A stretch of 64,000 nucleotides of DNA, taken from an uncultured Streptomyces sp. GTDB taxonomy: Bacteria; Actinomycetota; Actinomycetes; Streptomycetales; Streptomycetaceae. A model generated the notes under the pieces. It ran no database searches. It worked only from the letters and a program-made list of their open reading frames with translations, and was not told the origin of the DNA. This document shows, piece after piece, positions 24,042 to 32,290 of the stretch (within the stretch, counting starts at the first letter, position 1; every line of letters starts with the position of its first letter). The DNA lies in NCBI RefSeq assembly GCF_947488945.1, contig NZ_CANLBS010000023.1, positions 49,207-113,206 of the forward strand, written 5' to 3'. Both the position numbers and the translations under genes were made by a program.

Positions 24042-24087
24042 ACGCGACGCGGCGGCCACCGGACACCCGGTGGCCGCCGCGTCGCGT
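24042..24087. terminator. Bidirectional terminator, 21-bp perfect stem
   Basis: The arms 24042-24062 and 24067-24087 are exact complements around ACAC, between the convergent oxidoreductase and hemE genes. TCT follows on the plus strand. Confidence 0.85.
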
Positions 24088-24105
24088 TCTGGCGTCCTCG
24101 GCGTC

Positions 24106-25179
24106 TCAGCGCGCGGTGCGGGTGTGCACGTACTCCACGAGTCGGGTGAGGGCGGCCGGGTCGGTGGTCGGCATGACGCCGTGGCCCAGGTTGAAGATGT
24201 GCCCCTCCAGGCCGGCGGCGGACTCCAGCACCTCGTCGGTCTTCGCCTCGACCGTCGCGGTCGGCGCGAACAGCACGGCCGGGTCGAGGTTGCCCTGGAG
24301 CGCCTTGCCGGGGCCGACACGGCGGGCGCCCTCGGCCATCGGGACGCGCCAGTCGACGCCGACGACGTCCGCGCCGGCCTCGCCCATCGGACCGAGCAGT
24401 TCGCCGGTGCCGACGCCGAAGTGGATGCGCGGGACGCCGTATCCGGCGACCGCGTCGAAGACCTTGGCGGAGGCCGGCATCACCGAGCGGCGGTAGTCGG
24501 CCGGGGCGAGCGCGCCCACCCAGGAGTCGAAGAGCTGCACCGCGGAGGCGCCCGCCTCGATCTGGACCTTCAGGAACGCGCCGGTGATCTCCGCGAGACG
24601 GTCCACCAGGTCGGCCCAGAGGCCGGGGTCGCCGTACATCATGGCCTTGGTGCGCTCGTGGTTGCGGGACGGGCCGCCCTCCACGAGGTAGCTGGCCAGG
24701 GTGAAGGGGGCGCCCGCGAAGCCGATCAGCGGGGTGGCGCCCAGCTCGGCGGTGAGCATCCCGATCGCCTCGGTGACGTACGGGACGTCCTCGGGCGTGA
24801 GGTCGCGCAGCCGGGCGAGGTCGGCACGGGTGCGGACCGGTTCGGCGATGACCGGGCCGACGCCGGGCTTGATGTCGAGGTCGATGCCGATGGCCTTGAG
24901 CGGGACGACGATGTCGCTGAAGTAGATCGCGGCGTCGACCTTGTGGCGGCGGACCGGCTGCAGGGTGATCTCGGTGACCAGCTCCGGCATCATGCAGGAG
25001 TCGAGCATCGCGATGCCCTCGCGGGCCTTGAGGTACTCGGGGAGCGAGCGGCCGGCCTGGCGCATGAACCAGACCGGGGTGTGCGGCACGGGTTCGCGCC
25101 GGCACGCCTTGAGGAACGCCGACTCGTGGGTGGCGGAGGTTTGCGTCTGCTGGCCCGGAGGGCGTTCGTTGGCACTCAC
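24106..25179 (-). CDS. hemE: Uroporphyrinogen decarboxylase HemE
   Basis: A 357-residue enzyme that decarboxylates uroporphyrinogen III to coproporphyrinogen III, feeding HemY. PVWFMRQAGRSLPEY is the near-invariant N-terminal signature (substrate-binding Arg). GFAGAPFTLASYLVEGGPSR is the second signature, and HFGVGTGELLGPM and NLGHGVMPTT follow. The GTG at 25179 (VSANERPPG) gives the family length; the track-like extension to 25206 is unnecessary. It diverges from the DUF3000 gene. Together with hemY-hemQ it covers three of the steps to heme in this region. Confidence 0.96.
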   Translation of the reverse strand: MSANERPPGQQTQTSATHESAFLKACRREPVPHTPVWFMRQAGRSLPEYLKAREGIAMLDSCMMPELVTEITLQPVRRHKVDAAIYFSDIVVPLKAIGIDLDIKPGVGPVIAEPVRTRADLARLRDLTPEDVPYVTEAIGMLTAELGATPLIGFAGAPFTLASYLVEGGPSRNHERTKAMMYGDPGLWADLVDRLAEITGAFLKVQIEAGASAVQLFDSWVGALAPADYRRSVMPASAKVFDAVAGYGVPRIHFGVGTGELLGPMGEAGADVVGVDWRVPMAEGARRVGPGKALQGNLDPAVLFAPTATVEAKTDEVLESAAGLEGHIFNLGHGVMPTTDPAALTRLVEYVHTRTAR

Positions 25180-25258
25180 GCACAGAATCTTCGCACGCAC
25201 GGCCAAGGAGCCGGGCCCCGCACGGGTGTCCCTCCCCGCACCGGAGTCCGCTTCCGCC

Positions 25259-25264
25259 TACTCT
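25259..25264 (+). promoter_or_regulatory. Candidate -10 (TACTCT) for the DUF3000 gene, leaderless
   Basis: TACTCT is followed by 7 nt and then ATG 25272, with no ribosome-binding site. Confidence 0.35.
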
Positions 25265-25271
25265 TCCCCGC

Positions 25272-25931
25272 ATGGCTCCGGCTCAGGGACAGCACTCCGA
25301 ACATTCCGATGGCACCGACGGCAAGGACGGCGCCGAGGTCAAACAGGTCCCGCCCGCGTTCAGGTCGGCGGTGGACGCGCTGCGTTCCGCGCGGCTGCGC
25401 CCCGAGCTGGAAGTGGAGACGACCCGGCCGCCGCAGCGGCTGGCTCCGCACGCGTACGCCCTGGAGGCGGCCGTCGTGGACGGCGAGGAGGATCTCGCCG
25501 ACGGCCGGCTGGTGCTGCTGCACGACCCGGCCGGACACGACGCCTGGAAGGGCACGTTCCGTCTGGTGACGCTGGTGCGCGCCGAGCTGGAACCGGAGAT
25601 GGCGGCCGACCCGCTGCTGCCCGAGGTGTGCTGGTCCTGGCTGACGGGCGCGCTGGAGGCGCGCGGTCTGACCTACGGGGAGGCCGGCGGGACGGTGACC
25701 CGGGCGGGGTCGCACTATTTCGGCGAGCTCGCCTCCCGGCGCCCGGCGACCCAGATCGAGATCCGGGCCTCCTGGACGCCGCGCGAGGGGCGGGGCGGCT
25801 TCCCCGACACGGCGGCGCACCTGATGGCCTGGGGCGACCTGCTCTGCCAGATCGCGGGCCTGCCGCCCTCGGGCCCGGCCGACGCCGCGGTGGTGACGCT
25901 TCCCCAGCGGCGGGGACCGCAGAGCCTCTGA
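25272..25931 (+). CDS. DUF3000 protein
   Basis: A 219-residue soluble protein of the actinobacterial DUF3000 family. After a polar N-terminus it has FRSAVDALRSARLRPELEVE, then LAPHAYALEAAV, WKGTFRLVTLVRAELEPEMA and EVCWSWLTGALEARGL, the conserved core. The function is unknown. Its place beside hemE and RNase D-like genes is conserved in the Streptomyces genomes I recall. A strong terminator with a U-run follows. Confidence 0.9.
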   Translation: MAPAQGQHSEHSDGTDGKDGAEVKQVPPAFRSAVDALRSARLRPELEVETTRPPQRLAPHAYALEAAVVDGEEDLADGRLVLLHDPAGHDAWKGTFRLVTLVRAELEPEMAADPLLPEVCWSWLTGALEARGLTYGEAGGTVTRAGSHYFGELASRRPATQIEIRASWTPREGRGGFPDTAAHLMAWGDLLCQIAGLPPSGPADAAVVTLPQRRGPQSL

Positions 25932-25961
25932 CCCTTCACCAGGACTTCGACACCGCGTCAT

Positions 25962-25990
25962 GAGAGCCGGTCACGGACCGGCTCTCTTTT
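25962..25990 (+). terminator. Rho-independent terminator with U-run
   Basis: GAGAGCCGGTC (25962-25972) pairs with GACCGGCTCTC (25976-25986), followed by TTTT. It ends the DUF3000 transcript and insulates whiI. Confidence 0.88.
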
Positions 25991-26052
25991 CGTACAATCG
26001 ATCGCGCGTCCTATTTGCCCGAATTGTTACTCACTAAATGGTGATCTTCCCC

Positions 26053-26080
26053 TAAAGGAGGACGGGTCTGCTGCCGAAGA
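26053..26080 (+). promoter_or_regulatory. Sigma-WhiG-type promoter of whiI
   Basis: TAAA (26053-26056), a 16-nt spacer, then GCCGAAGA (26073-26080) closely match the sigma-WhiG/motility-sigma consensus TAAA-N15/16-GCCGATAA. whiI is a known sigma-WhiG target. The predicted start is near 26086, giving a leader of about 70 nt. Confidence 0.75.
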
Positions 26081-26158
26081 GGTCAATGACCCTTCAAGCA
26101 TGGTTCGCCCCGGCCGCCCCCCAGCCGGCCCGTTCCGCCACTCCCCCCAGGAGGCCTG

Positions 26159-26821
26159 GTGTCCGTTCTCCTCGAGCAGCCCGCAAGCCTGGTCGCCTAC
26201 CGCCCGAACAAGCCGACGGCCATGGTCGTCGTGGCCGACCCGCGCGTCCGTTCCACCGTCACCCGCCATCTGTGGGCCCTCGGAGTTCGTGACGTCATCG
26301 AGGCGTCGTCCATCGCGGAGGCCCGTCCCCGCGTCGGCAGCCCGCGCGACATCTGCGTGGCCGACGTCCACCTGCCCGACGGTTCCGGGCTGACCCTGCT
26401 GTCCGAGACCCGCGCCGCAGGCTGGCCGAACGGTCTCGCCCTCTCCGCCGCCGACGACATCGGCGCCGTCCGCAACGCCCTCGCGGGCGGTGTGAAGGGC
26501 TACGTCGTCACCGGCACCCGCAACAACATCGGCCACCCCAACCGACCCGGCGTCGCCCCCATCGGCGCCAACGCCGCCCGTATGCACCGCCGGCCCCCCG
26601 GCACCCCGAGCCACCCGGGCGGCTACCGCGAACTGTCCGGCCGCGAGGTGGAGGTGCTCCGCCTGGTCGCCGAAGGCCAGTCCAACAAGGCCATCGGCGT
26701 CTCGATGGGCCTCTCCGCCCTCACGGTCAAGTCCCACCTCGCCCGCATCGCCCGCAAGCTCGGCACCGGAGACCGCGCCGGCATGGTCGCCGTCGCCCTG
26801 CGGACCGGCATCATCCACTGA
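26159..26821 (+). CDS. whiI: WhiI, atypical response regulator for sporulation
   Basis: A 220-residue response-regulator-like protein. Residues 20-130 form a degenerate receiver: the acidic pair is reduced to a single Asp (VVVADPRVR), the phospho-acceptor position remains in VADVHLPDGSG, and the conserved lysine is not evident (GVKGYVVTG). Residues 155-215 are a LuxR/NarL helix-turn-helix (LSGREVEVLRLVAEGQSNK then LTVKSHLARIARKLGTGDR). This agrees with WhiI of S. coelicolor, which is needed to finish septation and spore maturation and is thought to act without phosphorylation. GTG 26159 has a perfect AGGAGG 4 nt upstream, and a sigma-WhiG-type promoter lies 80 bp before. Confidence 0.9.
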   Translation: MSVLLEQPASLVAYRPNKPTAMVVVADPRVRSTVTRHLWALGVRDVIEASSIAEARPRVGSPRDICVADVHLPDGSGLTLLSETRAAGWPNGLALSAADDIGAVRNALAGGVKGYVVTGTRNNIGHPNRPGVAPIGANAARMHRRPPGTPSHPGGYRELSGREVEVLRLVAEGQSNKAIGVSMGLSALTVKSHLARIARKLGTGDRAGMVAVALRTGIIH

Positions 26822-26920
26822 GTCCCGCGTGGTCGCCGCCGCCGCGCGCGCCCGCGCCCTCCACCGACCCCCGACCCGCCGGTACCTGCAGGGATGCCGA
26901 TCCGGCCGGTTTACGCGCCT

Positions 26921-26956
26921 CGCACCCGTCGACGGAACGTTCCGTCGACGGGTGCG
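26921..26956. repeat. 36-bp perfect palindrome
   Basis: The arms 26921-26938 and 26939-26956 are exact complements with no spacer (centre GGAAC/GTTCC). It lies between whiI and the RNase D-like gene. As RNA it would form a hairpin ending whiI; as DNA it could be an operator overlapping the next promoter. Confidence 0.85.
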
Positions 26957-26969
26957 GCGTCGGCACGGA

Positions 26970-26975
26970 TACCCT
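26970..26975 (+). promoter_or_regulatory. Candidate -10 (TACCCT) for the RNase D-like gene, leaderless
   Basis: TACCCT is followed by 6 nt and then the GTG at 26982, with no ribosome-binding site. The -35 area falls inside the 36-bp palindrome. Confidence 0.4.
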
Positions 26976-26981
26976 TGACAG

Positions 26982-28256
26982 GTGACCGACGCCCAAGAGA
27001 CCGCAGCAGACACGTCACTGCGAACCACCGGGGGCGCTCCCCCGGACGACGTCGCCCCGGCGCCGATCCCCTTGCTCGAACCGCGCGAGGGCATCCCCCC
27101 GGTGGTGGCGACCGACGACGCCCTCGCCAAGGTGATCGCCGCCTTCGCCGCGGCCACCGGCCCCGTGGCCGTCGACGCCGAGCGCGCCTCCGGTTACCGC
27201 TACGGCCAGCGCGCCTACCTCGTACAGCTCCGCCGCGAGGGTGCGGGCAGCACCCTGATCGACCCGGTGGGCTGCCCCGACCTCTCGGGGCTCGGCGAGG
27301 CCCTGTCCGGTACCGAGTGGATCCTGCACGCCGCGACGCAGGACCTGCCGTGCCTCCGCGAGATAGGCATGATCCCCTCGTCCCTCTTCGACACCGAGCT
27401 GGCCGGGCGCCTGGCCGGCTTCCCCCGGGTGGGGCTCGGCGCGATGGTCGAGAACGTCCTCGGGTACGCCCTGGAGAAGGGCCACTCCGCCGTCGACTGG
27501 TCGACCCGGCCGCTGCCCGACCCGTGGCTGCGCTACGCCGCGCTCGACGTCGAACTGCTGATCGACCTCCGCGACGCGCTGGAGAAGGAGCTCGACCGGC
27601 AGGGCAAACTGGAGTGGGCCCGGGAAGAGTTCGAGGCCATCGCCTCGGCGCCGCCCGCCCCGCCGCGCCAGGACCCCTGGCGCCGGACCTCCGGCATGCA
27701 CAAGGTGCGCCGCCGCCGTCAGATGGCGGTCGTGCGGGAGTTGTGGAACGTCCGCGACCAGGTGGCCCGCCGCCGGGACGTCTCGCCGGGCAAGGTGCTC
27801 GGCGACGGCGCGATCGTCGAGGCGGCGCTGGCGCTGCCGGTGAACGTGCAGGCGCTCACCGCGCTGCCCGGTTTCGGCCACCGCATGGGTCGGCGGCAGC
27901 TGGAGCAGTGGCAGACCGCCGTGGACCGCGCCAAGGCGCTGCCGGACAACGAACTGCCGCAGCCGGGGGCCCAGCTCGCCGGCCCGCCGCCGCCGCGCGC
28001 CTGGGCGGACAAGGACCCGGCCGCCGCGGCCCGGCTGTCGGCGGCGCGGGCCGCCGTGTCGGAGCTGGCCGAGCGGCTGACCATGCCGCAGGAGAACCTC
28101 ATCACCCCGGACACCGTCCGCCGGGTCTGCTGGGAGCCGCCGAAGAACCTCACGCCGAGTGCGGTCGAGGATCTGCTCGCGGGGTACGGCGCACGGCGCT
28201 GGCAGATCGAACAGGTCGCCCCGCTGCTGGTGCGCGCCCTGGCCGCACAGGCCTGA
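26982..28256 (+). CDS. RNase D-like 3'-5' exonuclease with HRDC domain
   Basis: A 424-residue protein. Residues 50-215 carry the DEDDy exonuclease fold: PVAVDAERASGYRYGQRAYL (Asp and Glu of Exo I), WILHAATQDLPCL (Exo II Asp), and LRYAALDVELL (Exo III Tyr and Asp). An HRDC domain follows (about residues 245-325: RRRRQMAVVRELWNVRDQVA, then ALTALPGFGHRMG), and then a C-terminal 90-residue actinobacterial extension. It probably trims structured RNA 3' ends. GTG 26982 is the first good start. Confidence 0.92.
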   Translation: MTDAQETAADTSLRTTGGAPPDDVAPAPIPLLEPREGIPPVVATDDALAKVIAAFAAATGPVAVDAERASGYRYGQRAYLVQLRREGAGSTLIDPVGCPDLSGLGEALSGTEWILHAATQDLPCLREIGMIPSSLFDTELAGRLAGFPRVGLGAMVENVLGYALEKGHSAVDWSTRPLPDPWLRYAALDVELLIDLRDALEKELDRQGKLEWAREEFEAIASAPPAPPRQDPWRRTSGMHKVRRRRQMAVVRELWNVRDQVARRRDVSPGKVLGDGAIVEAALALPVNVQALTALPGFGHRMGRRQLEQWQTAVDRAKALPDNELPQPGAQLAGPPPPRAWADKDPAAAARLSAARAAVSELAERLTMPQENLITPDTVRRVCWEPPKNLTPSAVEDLLAGYGARRWQIEQVAPLLVRALAAQA

Positions 28257-28276
28257 GTCGGCCCCTCCCCCCACGA

Positions 28277-28303
28277 AGACCCCGGCCCCGGCCGGGGTCT
28301 TTC
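28277..28303 (+). terminator. Terminator after the RNase D-like gene
   Basis: AGACCCCGGC (28277-28286) pairs with GCCGGGGTCT (28291-28300) around CCCG, followed by TTC. Confidence 0.75.
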
Positions 28304-28334
28304 GCGTGTCCGGGGTCTTTCGCGTGCCGGGGTC
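28292..28334. repeat. 18-bp direct repeat
   Basis: CCGGGGTCTTTCGCGTG occurs at 28292-28308 and 28310-28326, with a third CCGGGGTC at 28327. It overlaps the terminator's right arm, so the hairpin arm and U-tract are duplicated. Confidence 0.7.
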
Positions 28335-28712
28335 CGGCGTGCGCCGGGCTCTTGTGCGCGCCGGGGCCGGGCGGGGCTGCTCCGCGGACTCCGGCAGGGG
28401 CGAAATCCAGCCAGGTTGGTGACGGCCGCCGACGGGCCCCGGGGCGCCTCGGAGCAGCGGCTGCCTCCCGTGTCCGGCGCTGCCGCACGCCGTCCCCCCA
28501 CCCGCTTCAGGCCGCCGCGCATGGCCCGCGCGCCGGTGTCCGGCGTTGCCGCGGGGCACCGGTGGCGGCCCGGCCCCGGCCCCGGCAGGTGCGGCGGTGC
28601 GGGCGGCGGTGTGCGCGGGAGGCCGGGGCGTCGGCGCCCGCTCCCGCGCGCCGGAGCGCGGCCGTCCGCGTGTGACCTTCGACGCTCCGGGCACGGGGGG
28701 TGGGCAGTCTGG

Positions 28713-28729
28713 TTACCCGCAAGTAGCAT
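28713..28729 (+). promoter_or_regulatory. Candidate fadAB promoter/operator
   Basis: TTACCCGCAAGTAG (28713-28726) is an imperfect inverted repeat that overlaps a -10-like TAGCAT (28724-28729). The geometry suits a TetR-type fatty-acid repressor; this is an inference. Confidence 0.3.
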
Positions 28730-28797
28730 GAGGGTGGCGGCGCGCCTGTGGGCGTGCCCCGCAGCAGTGCCATCCCGCACCCTGGAGGAGAGCCACC

Positions 28798-30027
28798 GTG
28801 CCTCGTACCATCCGGGACGTCGTCTTCGTCGACGGCGTCCGCACCCCGTTCGGCAAAGCGGGCCCGAAGGGCATCTACCACGAGACCCGCGCCGACGATC
28901 TCGTCGTGAAGGCCATCCGGGAGCTGCTGCGCCGCAACCCGGACCTGGACCCCGCGAAGATCGACGAGGTCGCCATCGCCGCGACCACCCAGATCGGCGA
29001 CCAGGGCCTCACCCTCGGCCGCACCGCCGGCATCCTGGCCGGTCTGCCGCAGTCGGTCCCCGGCTACTCCATCGACCGCATGTGCGCCGGCGCCCTGACC
29101 GCCGTCACCTCGACGGCCGGCTCCATCGCCTTCGGCGCGTACGACGTGGTCGTCGCCGGCGGTGTCGAGCACATGGGCCGCCACCCGATGGGCGAGGGCG
29201 TGGACCCCAACCCGCGCTTCGTGTCGGAGAAGCTGGTCGACGAGTCCGCCCTCTTCATGGGGATGACCGCCGAGAACCTGCACGACCGCTACCCCACCAT
29301 CACCAAGGAGCGCGCCGACGCCTACGCCGTCCGCTCCCAGGAGAAGGCCGCCAAGGCCTACGCCAACGGCAAGATCCAGCAGGACCTGGTGCCGGTCTCG
29401 GTGCGCCGGACCAACGCCGAGGCGGGCGAGACGGGCTGGGGCCTGGTCACCGCCGACGAGCCGATGCGTCCGGGCACCACGATGGAGTCGCTGGCCGGTC
29501 TGAAGACCCCGTTCCGCGCCCACGGCCGCGTGACGGCCGGCAACGCCGCGGGTCTCAACGACGGCGCCACCGCCTCGCTGCTCGCCGCCGAGGACGTCGC
29601 CGAGGAGCTGGGCCTGCCGGTCCGCATGCGCCTGGTGTCCTACGCCTTCGCGGGCGTCGAGCCGGAGGTCATGGGCTACGGTCCGATCCCGGCGACCGAG
29701 AAGGCGCTGGCCAAGGCCGGTCTCCGCATCGACGACATCGGTCTCTTCGAGATCAACGAGGCGTTCGCCGTGCAGGTGCTCGCCTTCCTGGAGCACTACG
29801 GCATCGCCGACGACGACGCCCGCGTCAACCAGTACGGCGGGGCCATCGCGTACGGCCACCCGCTCGCCTCCTCCGGCGTCCGCCTGATGACCCAGCTGGC
29901 CCGCCAGTTCGAGGAGCAGCCGCAGGTCCGCTACGGCATCACCACGATGTGCGTCGGCTTCGGCATGGGCGCGACCGTCGTCTGGGAGAACCCGCACTTC
30001 ACGAGCGCCGACGGAGGCACCGAGTGA
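28798..30027 (+). CDS. fadA: Acetyl-CoA C-acyltransferase (thiolase), FadA-like
   Basis: A 409-residue thiolase performing the last, thiolytic step of fatty-acid beta-oxidation. The acyl-accepting Cys is in YSIDRMCAGALTAV near residue 95. ALAKAGLRIDDIGLFEINEAF and the C-terminal YGGAIAYGHPLASSGVRL (catalytic His) with TTMCVGFGMGATVVW (second Cys) complete the active site. GTG 28798 has GGAGGAG about 9 nt upstream. Its stop overlaps the start of the multifunctional FadB-like gene (GTGA), so the pair forms the two subunits of a beta-oxidation complex. Confidence 0.95.
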   Translation: MPRTIRDVVFVDGVRTPFGKAGPKGIYHETRADDLVVKAIRELLRRNPDLDPAKIDEVAIAATTQIGDQGLTLGRTAGILAGLPQSVPGYSIDRMCAGALTAVTSTAGSIAFGAYDVVVAGGVEHMGRHPMGEGVDPNPRFVSEKLVDESALFMGMTAENLHDRYPTITKERADAYAVRSQEKAAKAYANGKIQQDLVPVSVRRTNAEAGETGWGLVTADEPMRPGTTMESLAGLKTPFRAHGRVTAGNAAGLNDGATASLLAAEDVAEELGLPVRMRLVSYAFAGVEPEVMGYGPIPATEKALAKAGLRIDDIGLFEINEAFAVQVLAFLEHYGIADDDARVNQYGGAIAYGHPLASSGVRLMTQLARQFEEQPQVRYGITTMCVGFGMGATVVWENPHFTSADGGTE

Positions 30028-32153
30028 GCACCACCGCTGAGCTGCTGAAGGGCGCGGCCGAGCTGTTCCCCGGCGAGGTCGTCACCCAGGCGCACGTGCG
30101 CCACCTCGACCTTCCGGCGGGCGCCGGCAGGTTCGCGCTGATCACCCTGGACAACGGCCTGGACCACACCAAGCCGACGACCTTCGGCCCGCAGTCGCTG
30201 GCCAACCTGGACGCCGCGATCGACCAGGTCGAGAAGGAGGCGTCCGAGGGCTCGATCGTCGGCGTCGGCATCACCGGCAAGCCGTTCATCTTCGCCGTCG
30301 GCGCCGACCTCAAGGGCGTCGAGCTGCTGAAGCGCCACGAGGACGCGCTCGCCATCGGCAAGGGCGGCCACAACGTCTTCCGCCGCCTGTCCGGCCTCGC
30401 GGTCCCGACGTTCGCCTACTACAACGGCGCGGCGATGGGCGGCGGCGTCGAGGTCGGGCTGCACTGCTCGTACCGCACCGTCTCCCGCGCGCTCCCGGCC
30501 TTCGCGCTGCCCGAGGTCTTCCTCGGCCTGGTACCCGGCTGGGGCGGCTGCGCGCTGCTCCCGAACCTGATCGGCGCCGACCGCGCCGTGACGGTCATCA
30601 TCGAGAACGCGCTCAACCAGAACCGTCAGCTCAAGGGCGCCCAGGTCCGCGAACTCGGCATCGCCGACGCGCTGTTCGACGGCGCGGACTTCCTGGAGCA
30701 GTCCCTGGTGTGGACCGCGCAGGTGCTGAACGGCTCGGTCACCGTGGAGCGCCCCGAGGTCGACCGCGGCGAGGCCTGGGACCAGGCCGTCGCCCGCGGC
30801 AAGGCAATCGCGGACTCCAAGGTGCACGGTGCGGCCCCGGCCGCGTACCGCGCGCTGGAGATCATCGCGGCGGCCAAGGACGGCGACCTGGACAAGGGGT
30901 ACGACGCCGAGGACCAGGCCCTGGCGGACCTGATCATGGGCGGCGAGCTGCGCTCCGGCCTGTACGCCTTCAACCTGGTGCAGCGGCGGGCCAAGCGCCC
31001 CGCGGGCGCGCCGGACAAGAGCCTGGCCCGTCCGGTCACCAAGGTGGGCGTCGTCGGCGCCGGCCTGATGGCCAGCCAGCTCGCGCTGCTGTTCCTGCGC
31101 CGCCTGGAGGTCCCGGTCGTCCTGACCGACATCGACCAGGCGCGCGTCGACAAGGGCGTGGGCTACGTCCACGGCGAGATCGACAAGCTGCTCGCCAAGG
31201 GCCGCGTCAACCAGGACAAGGCCAACCGTCTCAAGGGCCTCGTCTCCGGTGTGCTGGACAAGGCGGAGGGCTTCTCCGACGCCGACTTCATCATCGAGGC
31301 GGTCTTCGAGGAGATCGGCGTCAAGCAGCAGGTGTTCGCGGAGGTCGAGGCGGTCGCCCCGGCGCACGCGATCCTCGCCACCAACACCTCCTCGCTGTCG
31401 GTCACCGAGATGGCGTCGAAGCTGAAGAACCCCGAGCGGGTCGTCGGCTTCCACTTCTTCAACCCGGTCGCGGTCCTCCCGCTGCTGGAGATCGTGCGCG
31501 GTGAGCGGACCGACGACGCGTCGCTCGCGACGGCGTTCGGCGTGGCGCGCAAGCTGAAGAAGACCGCGGTGCTGGTGAAGGACGCCCCGGCGTTCGTCGT
31601 GAACCGCATCCTGACCCGCTTCATGGGCGAGATCCAGAACGTCATCGACGAGGGCACCCCGGTCGCCGTCGCGGAGCGCGCCGTGGAGCCGCTCGGCCTG
31701 CCGATGTCCCCGCTGGTGCTGCTGGAGCTGGTCGGCCCGGCGATCGGCCTGCACGTCTCCGAGACCCTGAACCGCGCCTTCCCGGAGCGCTTCACCGTCT
31801 CCGAGAACCTCGCGGCCGTCGTGAACGCGGGCAAGCGCGGCTTCTACGTCTACGACTCCGGCAAGCCGGAGCTGGACCCCGAGGTCGCGGCGCTCCTGAA
31901 GCAGGGCGACAGCGTCCTGACGGAGGAGCAGACCCGTGACCGCGTCCTGGACGCGGTGGCGCAGGAGATCGGCCTGATGCTGGACGAGGGCGTCGTGGCC
32001 GAGGCGCAGGACATCGACCTGTGCCTGATCACCGGTGCGGGCTGGCCGTTCCACCTGGGCGGCATCACGCCGTACCTGGACCGCGCGGGCGTCTCCGAGC
32101 GCGTCAACGGCAAGCCGTTCCTGGCGCCGGGCGTGGCGAGCGTCCCGGCGTAA
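30024..32153 (+). CDS. fadB: Multifunctional enoyl-CoA hydratase / 3-hydroxyacyl-CoA dehydrogenase, FadB-like
   Basis: A 709-residue beta-oxidation enzyme. The N-terminal 200 residues are a crotonase domain (FAVGADLKGVELL, then YYNGAAMGGGVEVGLHCSY with LPEVFLGLVPGWGG, which holds the oxyanion and catalytic Glu positions). From about residue 335, VGVVGAGLMASQLALLFLRR starts the NAD-binding 3-hydroxyacyl-CoA dehydrogenase, with VVGFHFFNPVAVLPLLEIVRG and two C-terminal HCDH domains. It hydrates enoyl-CoA and oxidises the product for FadA. A much longer open frame extends upstream through fadA but has no support. A strong terminator follows. Confidence 0.95.
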   Translation: MSTTAELLKGAAELFPGEVVTQAHVRHLDLPAGAGRFALITLDNGLDHTKPTTFGPQSLANLDAAIDQVEKEASEGSIVGVGITGKPFIFAVGADLKGVELLKRHEDALAIGKGGHNVFRRLSGLAVPTFAYYNGAAMGGGVEVGLHCSYRTVSRALPAFALPEVFLGLVPGWGGCALLPNLIGADRAVTVIIENALNQNRQLKGAQVRELGIADALFDGADFLEQSLVWTAQVLNGSVTVERPEVDRGEAWDQAVARGKAIADSKVHGAAPAAYRALEIIAAAKDGDLDKGYDAEDQALADLIMGGELRSGLYAFNLVQRRAKRPAGAPDKSLARPVTKVGVVGAGLMASQLALLFLRRLEVPVVLTDIDQARVDKGVGYVHGEIDKLLAKGRVNQDKANRLKGLVSGVLDKAEGFSDADFIIEAVFEEIGVKQQVFAEVEAVAPAHAILATNTSSLSVTEMASKLKNPERVVGFHFFNPVAVLPLLEIVRGERTDDASLATAFGVARKLKKTAVLVKDAPAFVVNRILTRFMGEIQNVIDEGTPVAVAERAVEPLGLPMSPLVLLELVGPAIGLHVSETLNRAFPERFTVSENLAAVVNAGKRGFYVYDSGKPELDPEVAALLKQGDSVLTEEQTRDRVLDAVAQEIGLMLDEGVVAEAQDIDLCLITGAGWPFHLGGITPYLDRAGVSERVNGKPFLAPGVASVPA

Positions 32154-32167
32154 CGCCGCCGCACACA

Positions 32168-32209
32168 CACGTCCGGGCCGCACGGGATCTCCCGTGCGGC
32201 CCGGACGTG
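32168..32209. terminator. Bidirectional terminator, 19-bp perfect stem
   Basis: The arms 32168-32186 and 32191-32209 are exact complements around ATCT. It lies just after fadB and serves the convergent SGNH-hydrolase operon as well. Confidence 0.85.
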
Positions 32210-32290
32210 CGTCTCGGTACCCGCCCCCACCCCGTCAGCCGGACCGGAGGCCGGGCACGGGTGCGTGGTGGCCGAAGCCGTGCGCTCCGG

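Larger units (their letters stand above)
28257..28797. other. 540-bp gap before the fadA gene
   Basis: It contains a terminator (28277-28303), short direct repeats (28292-28334), and further GTGTCCGGCG(C/T)TGCCGC repeats around 28470 and 28537. The promoter region of fadA is at its end. Frames through it are in-frame extensions or shadows without a start signal; no gene is supported. Confidence 0.6.

Noticed and set aside
26054..26061. AAAGGAGG as a ribosome-binding site for a small gene before whiI
   Set aside because: No start codon lies within 5-12 nt, and the bases are better explained as the spacer of the sigma-WhiG promoter.
28416..32153. A 1245-codon open frame running through the fadA region into fadB
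   Set aside because: The first 536 codons are an Arg/Pro-rich shadow of fadA in another frame. The FadB-like protein starts at GTG 30024, overlapping the fadA stop.
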